A program made the position numbers and the translations under genes. From NCBI RefSeq assembly GCF_019703515.2, contig NC_059379.1:25608380-25672379 (forward strand): a DNA stretch of 64,000 nt, given 5' to 3'. Below the pieces are notes generated by a model. It had not been told where the DNA came from, did not search any database, and saw only the letters and a program-made list of their open reading frames with translations. The DNA is from Myxocyprinus asiaticus (taxonomy: Eukaryota > Chordata > Actinopteri > Cypriniformes > Catostomidae). Of the stretch, positions 1 through 10,254 are shown piece after piece. Each line of letters starts with the position of its first letter. The first letter of the stretch is position 1.

Positions 1-923
1 CGTTGTTAGAAAGCTAACATATTTCAACACATTTCAAGTAAACATTGACCGTTTTTGATCTTGATTTATCTAGGCTAAAAGCAAATGCTAGCTAGCTCCA
101 AAACTGGTGGTTTGGCGTGTCTTTCAAGCTTGCAAAGGGAGGAATCTGGACATTTTGATTCTGAATAAACTTAAATAACACTTTACGATGCATTTTACTT
201 GCATGATGTGATAATTATGATCATTTTATTAACTGTAACAACTGTACCACAATATAACACATTTTCTCAACTAACTGTGTTTTTAAACAGCATTTTATGA
301 CGAATAGCCAAATAACGTTAACTATCTATAAGGATGATAGGATAGTAAACTGGTTTAAACAGGATTTATACAGTTGCATAGTTTAAAGAACACATTGTAT
401 TAGCACACTTGGATTCAGAATCATAACCGGATGTAAAGACCATTAATAATTGAACAACACTACTAAACAGGCTCCTGCTCTTAGATCATCACCAGAACAC
501 AAACGCTGACATCCAGCATCCTGAACCCACCTAAACATTATATATAACAAGAATATTCCATATTCTGTCCTCTTTAGTGTTGACATTTTTTTCACATGCT
601 CTGTATTTGTATCATGTGCCAGCTTCCTAGGAAGTGCAAACATTCTAGGCAAATACATTTTATTCTGATAAGTTGATAATGTTCTGATATAAAATAATGA
701 AGTCATACAGAATTGTGGTGTGGTATGATATTGGCACCCACGATCAACACGCATTAACATGGGTATGGTTTATCTGTTTTACCAGTCTCCAGGACTGACT
801 GTCCTCTTGAAGGTGAAGCTGTGTACCTCTTAGAGCAGCAGGAAATCTCAGCATCCCTCTGAGAGGAGTAATTTTTATTCCATGCATGGTTTCCCTTAAT
901 AGCATGCCCTTTTCTCCCACCAG
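1..923. other. Non-coding; presumed intron 1 of wdr45b
   Basis: No exon is recognisable here. The first wdr45b coding exon (about 67 nt, expected to encode the first 22 residues plus one base) is not found in this stretch, so it must lie before the window. The sequence is AT-rich, and the short open frames show no family resemblance. I see no clear transposon boundaries. Confidence 0.5.
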
Positions 924-3900
924 GATGTTTTGCATGTGGAATGGAAAATGGATTCAGGGTGTATAACTCAGACCCTCTTAAAGAAAAGGAAAAACAAGGT
1001 GAGCCTGCTATTTACTCAAATACATTTGACATTGCTGCTCATGTGTAATTTCTAAATGTCATCTGCTATTATATGTACAAGTAAGTGCAGACTGGCCAAT
1101 GTCGCAGACACAGTGCAATGTGAAAACACTCCAAATAAGAGAGTTCAGCCTCAGACAGGGATAATACAATAAGGCATAATACTATATAATGATATATGGA
1201 AGTTACTAACTTCCTCAGAACAGACATTTCTGAATATGTGAATAATTGGGTATATGCAGAAGTTCTTTAGGTATGAATACATGGTGATTCAGTCATGATT
1301 TTTTTAGCACATTCAGACGGTCTGCAGATCTTGTTTTTCATGGAAAAGGAGTAATTATAACCACAGAAACACATTTCACCCACAATTAATGTCATTTCTT
1401 TTAGAAACTATAAGGAATAGCAACAGATGCATCTGTTTGTTATTCATTTACCATTTAGAGTCAGTTTATGAGATCTTTGTCGGGGATAGTTATCCTCGTT
1501 TTATTGCTGGAGCTGTTGACTCTAATTAATTGTTCTTTTTGCTCTCAGAGTTTCTTGAGGGAGGAATCGGTCACGTGGAGATGCTTTTTCGGTGCAATTA
1601 TCTTGCACTTGTTGGAGGAGGAAAAAAACCCAAGTACCCTCCCAATAAAGGTAGATTTTTTTTATTTTTTTTTATCACAGACAGCGGATAAATAAATAGC
1701 TTTATGACATAATTATGCATAAAATAAGATGTGTATAAGGTGACTCATGTTGAGCACCATTACATGTCAGTGGTATTTCAAAAAGCCTGTTCAAATCAAA
1801 TCCCTTAATTGTCACTCAACCATATACACAAGTGCAACAGTGGGTGAAATTATTGGGTGCAGTTCCAAGCAACATAGCAGTATGACAATTACAATAAACA
1901 TCTGATTTACACAACAGTTTACACGTCTTGTTACACAACACAATATACAATATACGCCTAATAATATACAGTATACACAAAATAAGAAGACTGCATACAA
2001 TAAAAATACACTGTACACTCCCTCCCCCATGTAATCAGTGGAAATAAATATGAAGTGTTGTGTTGACATTCAGCTGTCTGTTGATAGTCAGTTGCCAGTG
2101 TGTTATTAAGAGAAGTATAAAATGTGAATCCAGTCTGAGGCTAATAAAGTGCAGTGCTGATATATGTATCGTGAGCGATCAAGAGTTCAAATGTCTGATT
2201 GCTTGGGGGAAGAAGCTATCATGAAGTCGGCTGGTGCGGGTCCTGATGCTGAGATACCGCCTGCCTGATGGTAGCAGTGAGAGCAGCACATGGCTCGGGT
2301 GGCTGGAGTCTCTGATGATCCTCTGAGCTTTTTTCACACACCACCTAATATAGATGTCCTGGAGGGAGGGAAGCTCACCTCCGATGATGTGTCTGGCAGT
2401 TCGCAGCACCCTTTGCAGGGCTTTGCGGTTGAGGGCAGTGCTGTTGCCATACCAGGCAGTGATGCAGCCAGTCAGGATGCTCTCTACAGTGCTGGTGTAG
2501 AACCGTGTGAGGATGTGGTGGTTCATTCCAAACATCCTCAGCCATCTCAGGAAGAAGAGGCGCTGGTGAGCCTTCGTCACAACAGCCTCAGTGTGGATGG
2601 ACCATTTGAGTTCCTCAGTGATGTGGACACAGAGGAACTTGAAGCTGCTGACTCTCTCCACCGGTGCTCCATTGATGGTGATGGGGCTGTGTTCTCTGTC
2701 TTTTTTCCTGAAGTTCACCACAAGCTCCTTGGTCTTACTGACGGTGAGGGAGAGGTTGTGCTCCTGACACCAGCGTGTCAGAGTGTGCACCTCTCTGTAG
2801 GCTGTTTCATCATTGTCAGTGATCAGACCTACCACCGTCGTATCATCAGCAAACTTAATGATGGCACTGGAGCTGTGTGTTGCCACACAATCATGTGTGT
2901 ACAGGGAATACAAGAGTGGGCTGAGAACACAGCCCTGTGGTGCTCTAGTGTTGAGGGTCAGTGATGAGGAGATGTTGCTGCCCATTCTAACCACCTGGCG
3001 TCTGCTTGACAGGAAGTCCAGGATCCAGCTGCAAAGTGAGCTGTTTAAGCCCAGAGCCTGGAGTTTCACATCAAGCTTGGAGGGCACTATGGTGTTGAAT
3101 GCTGAGCTGTAGTCTACAAACAGCATTCTCACATATGTGTTCCTTTTGAGTGCATGTATAAGTACAGGGGTTCTCAACGGGGGTGGTACCGCTCCCCAGG
3201 GGGTATTCAAAGGATGCCAGGGGGCGCTGAGAGCAAATTAGTAGAGAGGGGGGCATTAGGGTACAAATGGGGGGCGTTTATCATTCATAATCAAATCTAT
3301 CGTCAAGTTCCTCTTTGCATTAAAACGTTTATCTAGACTTGGAGTATATCAGTTGGTTCTCTATACGGGATGGTATGCATTTGTAACATGGTTCATCTGA
3401 TTTTGAAGTCTAGTGACGCATCTGAAGTATCTGGTTTAGCAGCGTCAAATGCACAGTTGGAGGCACAACCTCGGCTAATGCAACTGCATGGCTCTGTAGA
3501 TGGATACGGCTCAATGGAAAGGGCAGCGCAACACTCTTAAAGCTCGAACTCTTAAACTCGCAGCTTTGCAAGAATCGGAAACCATTTGAATGAAGTAGGG
3601 GGGCGTTCATCAAAGAAAGGTTGAGAACCACTGTACTAGTGAATGGTTGAATTCAGTTGGTATTTTTTGAACTGGTTCACACAGGAATAATTTAACACAG
3701 TTCTAATATACAGTACATAAATGGTTGAAAACTTTTTTTATTTTCCCCCTTCTTTTTTTAAGTGATGATTTGGGATGACCTCAAGAAAAAGACTGTGATA
3801 GAAATTGAGTTTTCCACTGAGGTCAAAGCTGTTAAGCTTCGGCGTGACAGGTATTTCAATTCACCCTCATATATATTCTTTTAGTTAAATTCATTACTTG

Positions 3901-6900
3901 AAAATCTTGGATATGATATTTGTTAGACTTTTATTCTGAAAATATTCCAGTAACTGATTTATGATATTTTATTTGTAGATAATATTTCAGGATATTAATT
4001 CTTATGCTTTGCATTGAGGCAGTCAATCAGTATATTGACAATTCAGAATAATTTACGTTGTAAAATTGCAAGAAAAGATTCAAAGTGGCAATATATCACA
4101 AATGGCTGGTGAATAAATAACTCCTTCAGCTTCATATTAAATGTTGGCAAATACAGTATAGACATGGTGTAGCCATAACAACAGACTACTTTCACCCTCT
4201 TTGACTTTGACTCAAACCTACAGGCTCTTATGGAATATGCTCTTAGAAATATTAATGTCTTTAAATGAGTCAAATCCTTAAAATAATGTGTTAATATTGC
4301 AATCTTTTAGTTAACCTAAGCCTGTAAAGTTATTAAGGAAGTTGTACAACTACAAAAGCAAGCAATAATTATTAGGTGTAAGTATCTAAAAAGCAAATAG
4401 CAAAATCCAGTTTGTGTGTTTTGTGATTCCAGAATTGTGGTGGTCCTAGATTCCATGATTAAAGTCTTTACATTTACTCATAATCCTCACCAGCTACATG
4501 TCTTTGAAACATGCTATAACCCTAAAGGTAGGTTATGACCCTCATTCACAAAGTATAATAGAGATTCATGCATGGTTTTGTATATTGAACTGCATATGTT
4601 AATCTGAAATGTACAAAAGTACAGTACAGTTTAAATAATGTGCATTTACAGAAGGAATGTTAAAAGCGTATTCTCACCCCTTTCTCTGATTATCTCTGTA
4701 GGTTTGTGTGTCTTGTGCCCAAACAGTAACAATTCATTGCTAGCATTCCCAGCCACTCACTCTGGACATGTTCAGATAGTAGACCTGGCCAACACGGAGA
4801 AACCTCCTGTTGACATTCCTGCCCATGAGGGTGCCCTGTGCTGCATCGCTCTCAACCTTCAGGGCACGCGGATAGCAACAGCGTCTGAAAAAGTGAGCTC
4901 AAGAGGCAGTGATGATTTTGGCATATAAATGTGTTAAAGGGATAAATGAAAATTGTGTCATTATTTACTTATCCCCATGTTGTTCCAAACTGGTATGACT
5001 TTATGCGGAACACAAAAGATGCTTTTTTTAATGAATATACCACACTCTGGATTCGAACTCATGACTCCAGGGGTGTTAGTCAGTGTCTTTGCTTGCTGAG
5101 CTACCCAGGCACCCCTAAATCACCCTTTTACAATTGTTTATGCTCACGCGGTAATCTTGTTGTTATTTCGGCATGCTCCATTTGACAGGTAATCAGAGAG
5201 AGAGAGAGTGGTAAGTTGGTATTCCTGTCACCGCTCCACCATTCTTAATTGGCACGTGTGTCATACCTCCGATAGAAGATCTTTGCAAAACAGTCAGCAA
5301 GTGTGACACCCTCGGCCAAAATCGAGTTGAGTCTGCTAGTAGAAAGAAAGTCATTTGGGTTTGGAATGACATGAGAGCCTTTAAATTATGACAGAATTTT
5401 CATTTTTGGGTGAACCACAAACTAAAGAAGTTTTATAGTTGTTTAGTGTGTTGATATTTGTCAAAAACCATTCACTTGGATTCATGCACAACAAATTACA
5501 CTGATCAGCCACAACATAAAACCACCTGCCTAATATTGTGTAGGTCCCCCTCATGCTGCCAAAACAGCGCCAACCCGCATCTCAGAATAACATTCTGAGA
5601 TGATATTCTTCTCACCACAATTATACAAAGTAGTTATCTGAGTTACCGTAGACTTTGTCAGTTCGAACCAGTCTGGCCATTCTCTGTTGACCTCTCTCAT
5701 CAAAAAGACGTTTAACATCTGCAGAACTGCCTCTCACTGGATGTTTTTTGTTTTTGGCACCATTCTGAGTAAAGTCTTGAGACTGTTGTGTGTGAAAATC
5801 CCAGGAGATCAGCAGTTACAGAAATACTCAAACCAGCCCATCTGGCACCAACAATCATGCCACGGTCCAATTCACTGAGATAAAATCTTTCCCCCATTCT
5901 GATGGTTGATGTGAACATTAACTGAAGCTCCTGACTGCATGATTTTATGCACTACACTGCTGCCACATGATTGGCTGATTATGTAATCGCATGAATGATT
6001 GTTGGTGCAAGACATGCTGGTTTGAGTATGTCTGTAACTGCTGATCTCCTGGGATTTTCACACACAGCAGTCTCTAGAATTTACTCAGAACGGTGCATAA
6101 ACAAAAACATCCAGTGAGCAGCAGTTCTGCGGATGGAAATGCCTTGTTGATGAGAGAGGTCAACAGAGAATGGCCAGACTGGTTCGAACTGACAAAGTCT
6201 AGCTCTGTACAATTGTGGTGAGAAGACTATAATCTTGGAATGCTATCCTGTATATCTATAATGCTGTTTTGGTGGCACGAGGGGGACCTACACAATATTA
6301 GGCAGGTGATTTTAATGTTGTGGCTGATCAGTGTATGTCACTGGATTAATTCTTAGATTATTCTAGTGCTGCCTGTTAAACAAAATGGATAATTGAATAT
6401 GTTAGTGATTGGATAATGTAGAATATGTCCTCTTTTATTTTTTTAGGGGACCCTGATCAGAATATTTGACACTTCAGCAGGTCATCTTATTCAGGAGCTA
6501 AGAAGAGGATCACAAACTGCCAACATATACTGGTAATCCATTACATGCACACTGTCCAATTCTGTTACCATAGAGCAGTGGTTCTCAACCTTTTTTTGAT
6601 AATGAATGAATCTTCTTCACTACCATGGTTGGATGTAACATGATTTCTGTAAAACAAACTATGGCATTTTTGTAATTATAAACAGTAGACCTACTCTAAA
6701 CACAATAAAAACAATAAATACAAAATATAAATATATATATAAATTGTAACAAAAATGTATTATATTCCCTCACTCCCCTAATGTAGCCTATGACAAATAT
6801 AATACAGCTGAAGTAGTGATATGATAATATTTATTATCAGTCTATTTCTGCCTAAAGTACAGTTAGTGTTACTATAGTAAATTCAAGGGTGGTCATGTAG

Positions 6901-8163
6901 AATTCTGTGCCGAATTCAAATGGTTTCTGCTTCTCGTGCCTTGCTTCTCAATGATTCTCGCAAAGCTGCGAGTTTAAGAGCTCGAGCTTTAAGAGCGTTG
7001 CGCTCGCGCTGCTCTGTCCATTGAGCCGTATCCATCTACAGAGCCATGCAGGTGCATTAGCCGTGGTTGTGCCTCCACCTGTGCATTTGACACTGCTAAA
7101 CCAGATATTTCAGATTCGTCGCTAGACTTCAAAATCAGATGAATTGCGGTACAAATGGATACCATCCCGTATAATTGAGAACCAACTGATATACTCTAAG
7201 TCTAGATAAACGTTTTAATGCAAAGAGGAACTTGACGATAGATTTGATTATTATGACTGATAAACGCCCCCCTTTTGTAGCCTAATGCCCCCCTCTCTAC
7301 TAATTTGCTCTCAGCGCCCCCTAGCATCCTTTGAACGCCCCCGTTGAGAACCCCTGCAATAGAGGTTGTATTTTATGTGTCTATTTTTAAAAGTGTATAT
7401 TTCTTTCAGCATCAATTTCAACCAGGATGCGTCTCTTATCTGCGTATCAAGCGATCATGGAACAGTTCACATATTTGCCGCAGAGGATCCCAAAAGGAAC
7501 AAGCAATCCAGGTTTGTGTAGAATTCTTCAAACTCTGCTACGTATCTTCCAGCATTTCTTCCAACTGCAATTGATGTGATGCAATGTTTACATTGTTCAT
7601 AAATATCCTGCTCATATGTCTCTCAAACCCTCTTATACCACAGCTTGGCATCAGCCAGTTTTCTCCCCAAGTACTTCAGCTCCAAATGGAGTTTCTCCAA
7701 GTTCCAGGTCCCATCTGGTTCACCCTGTGTCTGTGCCTTTGGAACAGAACCCAATGCTGTTATAGGTAGAGCTGTGAAGCATATTGTTTAATAGCATGTG
7801 GTTAATAATTAGCTACTTTGTGGTGGTATTGTACGCATGCTTTGTGCATGGATGAGGTACTTTCTTTAAAAAAATAAATAAAATAAAATCGAATTGTTGC
7901 CATTTTATATTTTTACAAGTCTGTGACATGCATGCATTTTGAACAAGCAAACAACTTATTTCCAATGTAACAATCTGAACTGCATTTTTAACTCTTTACG
8001 GACTGAACTTCTCATTCCAATCACTTTACCACCAACTCATTCTCTCCTTCTCCCAGCTATTTGTGCTGACGGCAGCTACTACAAGTTTCTGTTCAACCAA
8101 AAAGGGGAGTGCTCAAGGGATGTGTATGCACAGTTCTTGGAAATGACCGACGAGAAGATCTGA
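924..8163 (+). CDS. wdr45b: WD repeat domain phosphoinositide-interacting protein 3 (WIPI3/WDR45B), exons 2-10
   Basis: PROPPIN-family seven-bladed beta-propeller that binds PI3P/PI(3,5)P2 and works at the phagophore in autophagy (family knowledge). Exons read from the sequence: 924-998, 1549-1650, 3763-3850, 4433-4527, 4702-4892, 6447-6532, 7410-7511, 7644-7765, 8057-8163. All have AG/GT borders and reading frame is kept across every junction. The joined protein starts in [18 protein letters not shown] and ends in [10 protein letters not shown] then TGA. Exons total 968 nt; adding a 67-nt exon 1 gives 344 codons, matching the human length I recall, so only the first 22 residues are missing. 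The LRRG lipid-binding motif is present. No frameshift or stop is seen. WDR45 (WIPI4) is the main alternative, but residue-level agreement favours WDR45B. Confidence 0.95.
1794..3164 (-). mobile_element. 5'-truncated non-LTR retrotransposon (L2/CR1-like), in wdr45b intron 3
   Basis: On the minus strand an open frame from about 3164 to 2179 encodes reverse transcriptase: [18 protein letters not shown], then [19 protein letters not shown], then the catalytic [10 protein letters not shown], ending in the typical C-terminal LPSGRRY region. There is no endonuclease domain, so the copy is 5'-truncated. The 3' part (1794-2178) is an AT-rich tail ending in short ATTTGA-type repeats, as in L2/CR1-type elements. 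The frame is open over more than 300 codons, so the insertion is not very old. Its 5' edge is cut by the hAT element at 3165. The clade name is from memory; Rex1 is an alternative. Confidence 0.8.
3165..3633 (+). mobile_element. Non-autonomous hAT element, copy 1 (wdr45b intron 3)
   Basis: Terminal inverted repeats CAGGGGTTCTCAAC at the left and GTTGAGAACCACTG at the right enclose 469 bp with no transposase. Flanking octamers TATAAGTA and TACTAGTG match at 5 of 8 positions, a decayed 8-bp duplication of the hAT type. The interior is nearly the reverse complement of much of the element at 6576-7356. It sits against the 5' edge of the LINE. Confidence 0.82.
4938..5416. mobile_element. Degraded palindromic element of the TTAA-target type, wdr45b intron 6
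   Basis: The left end (TTAAAGGGATAAATGAAAAT) and right end (ATTTTCATTTTTGGGTGAAC) match, in decayed form, the ends of the palindromic family that is complete at 61581-62240. The middle holds a tRNA-like SINE head. There is no transposase. Confidence 0.5.
5036..5122 (-). repeat. tRNA-derived SINE head
   Basis: On the minus strand, GGTGCCTGGGTAGCTCAGC resembles a Pol III A box and, about 40 nt on, GAGTTCGAATCC is a B box. The acceptor-stem ends do not pair, so this is a SINE or tRNA pseudogene rather than a tRNA gene. The SINE body is missing or truncated. Confidence 0.6.
5499..6333. mobile_element. Palindromic (foldback) Tc1-type element, wdr45b intron 6
   Basis: Flanked by TA on both sides (5497-5498 and 6334-6335). 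The two halves are inverted copies of one sequence: the left starts CACTGATCAGCCACAACAT and the right ends with its complement. The left half on the minus strand encodes the Tc1-style helix-turn-helix start [20 protein letters not shown], and the right half carries the same DNA-binding segment on the plus strand. Neither half has a DDE catalytic domain, so it can move only with help. Three such half-units are visible in the window, counting 45133-45486. Confidence 0.85.
6447..6532 (+). CDS. wdr45b: wdr45b exon 7 with the LRRG lipid-binding motif
   Basis: This 86-nt exon encodes residues 207-235. It carries L-R-R-G at residues 224-227, the (F/L)RRG signature by which PROPPINs grip two phosphoinositide headgroups on either side of the arginine pair. 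The acceptor is a T-rich tract ending in AG at 6446 and the donor is GTAATC after TG. The split Cys codon (TG|C) is completed by exon 8 at 7410. Both arginines are intact, so lipid binding should be preserved. Confidence 0.93.
6576..7356 (-). mobile_element. Non-autonomous hAT element, copy 2 (wdr45b intron 7)
   Basis: Ends CAGTGGTTCTCAACCTT and GTTGAGAACCCCTG, flanked by CCATAGAG (6568-6575) and CAATAGAG (7357-7364), a 7-of-8 target duplication that supports hAT. It is 781 bp, about 310 bp longer than the copy at 3165-3633, and lies in the opposite orientation. The shared part is 6940-7356. No transposase frame is present. Confidence 0.87.
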
Positions 8164-9572
8164 GTGTAGACACTATTTTATGAGATTCAATTTCTTTCTT
8201 GACATCTCCAAGCTTGAAGGATGTCAAAGGACTCAAATGGCATTCATACGACAAACGTACTTTTTGGAGATCACTATGTCACAGATGTGGAGGAGAGACC
8301 AAAAGAAACTCTAAATTCTCTCTTGATTCAAACCATAAGAGACATTTCTATGAACAAGCAGAGATGGTTGGAAAACTGTGACTAAAGTACTCATTCTGTG
8401 GAGTGAGAAGAGGGAAACCTTATTTTTTAAATGTCTTCCATGGGATTTTTTTAAGGTTTGAATGTCCTTGGCTTGGTAGCAAGAGAGATCATCTTTGTCC
8501 ACTAATAAAACCTAATCTGATATAGGGAGTGCCTGTGTAATTAAGATGAGAGATGGGTGTATACATGTACATCATCCACAGTATGTATTTACAAACTATT
8601 TGGTAGTTATATATTGTTTTACTTGCTCAAGTACACAAGTTACCACAGAAAACAACGCAACTAGAGAGTGTAAAGGGTATAACTAAAACAACATTTTATG
8701 GTGTAAATGTTTGCTCCTTATTTCATGTAATGCAGTATTCTTTATTTGAGTTTTTTGCAAGTATTTGTTGGAGTTTAAGAGAAATAAACTGATATTCACA
8801 GTGCTCTTTAGCCACTGTGCTGTCACATGAGAAACACAAAAGATATGCACAACAAATTTGGCCATGGGGAGGACTTTTTATTTTTATTGTCACAAAAAGT
8901 CCATATTTAAGCTGTAAATTGTTTAAAATAAAATGCACAACTCAAACCCCATGTTTTGGTGGATACAGCATCCCAAACTAATCTGGAATCACTGCAATAG
9001 TTTGGGTGTAAATGGAAAACTACTTTAACAAGGTTGCTAATGAATACATGACTGAATAGTTTTATTGTTTAACAGCTAGAATTAGCACTTTGTCATATTA
9101 GTTGCATTACTATTACTTTTAAAGACTAATGCACTCAAATTCTACCAAAGTGCCCAGTCTTATCTCCTGAAGTATTTATTTTTTCTTTTTTTATTGTTGT
9201 CTTCATTCTTCGAGTTGTTCTTTGAAATGTATCTACGAGCTGTTTTGTTACTCATTTGATGCTTATGTCATTGATAATGTGCAAGTAATTACACCTATGG
9301 TTTATTTCATGAATATGTGTTTCATATGCTCTGATTGTGTGGCCTGCGGGGATGACCAGATAAATCAGTAACATACCACAAATTAAAAGATGATTGTAAA
9401 AGAATGAATGGAAATTCTTTATGGCATTTAGGTCCAGAATGCCACTATAACATATGGCCATTCTATCACATTAACAGCCAATATTGCTTAAAATCACACC
9501 TTGATAGATTATGAATAGTGGTTATTTTTGGGGATAGATGTGTGGATGTGTGATTTATCTTCAATTAGAATG
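8164..9572 (+). other. wdr45b 3' UTR and downstream flank
   Basis: Follows the TGA stop. The first several hundred bases are likely 3' UTR; beyond about 8.6 kb I see only unremarkable AT-rich sequence. There is no coding match. Confidence 0.6.
8504..8509 (+). promoter_or_regulatory. Candidate wdr45b polyadenylation signal
   Basis: AATAAA 341 bp downstream of the stop codon, followed by a TG-containing stretch. Further AATAAA-like hexamers near 8782 and 8926 could give longer 3' ends. Confidence 0.5.
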
Positions 9573-9576
9573 TTAA

Positions 9577-9891
9577 AGGGATAGTTCACCCAAAAATGAA
9601 AGTTCATCACTTTCTCACTCTCATGTGATCCCAGATGTGTATGACTTTCTTTCTTCCACTGAACACACGTCAAGATTTTTAGAAAAAATATCTCGGCTTT
9701 GTAGGTCCTTTTGCCACAAGGAGACTAGTTTGCAGGCATTTTTATTTGAGTTTTGGAGCTTCAAAGTTCTTGCCACCATTCACTTGCATTGAGTGGAACA
9801 ACAGAGCTGAGATGTTCATCCAAAATATCTTTGTGTTCTGCAGAAGAAAGTCATACACATCTGGGATGGCATGAGGGTAAATAAATGATGA
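9577..9891. mobile_element. TTAA-target palindromic element, partial
   Basis: Starts after TTAA (9573-9576) with AGGGATAGTTCACCCAAAAA and includes the conserved block around CATCTGGGATGGCATGAGGG. The right terminus is missing. Same family as 61581-62240. Confidence 0.75.
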
Positions 9892-10239
9892 GTGTAGCTG
9901 AGACCAAGTGGGACAGCAAGGAGCTAATGTGTTTTGGTATGTTGAGTTGGGCTGGGCTGGGTGTGTTGGTTAGAACACCGAAGCAAGAGAAGGAATAGCG
10001 TGAAACAGGTTTATTGATACAAGCATGTGTATAGGCAGTATTTCCATAAAATGTGGAGCTAGGCTGAATCTGAGTACAACACTGAATGATCTTCAATAAA
10101 ATGCTGAACGTTGGTACAGATCTCTTTGACTGAATCTATGAGTGTGTATATTTGTATATAAAGGTGTGGTCTGAAACAAAGAAATAAAGGAATGTCTTTT
10201 AACAAATAGCTGTTTTTCTATACCACCATAATAATATCT

Positions 10240-10254
10240 GCATAATATAAACAA
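10240..10254. repeat. Target-site duplication, left copy
   Basis: GCATAATATAAACAA is repeated exactly at 13798-13812. The pair brackets the LINE between them and fixes its borders. Confidence 0.88.

Noticed and set aside
2290..2964. 224-codon plus-strand open frame
   Set aside because: Antisense shadow of the LINE reverse transcriptase on the minus strand.
5036..5122. tRNA gene
   Set aside because: A and B boxes are present, but the acceptor stem does not pair; SINE head. The same applies to 23533-23668.
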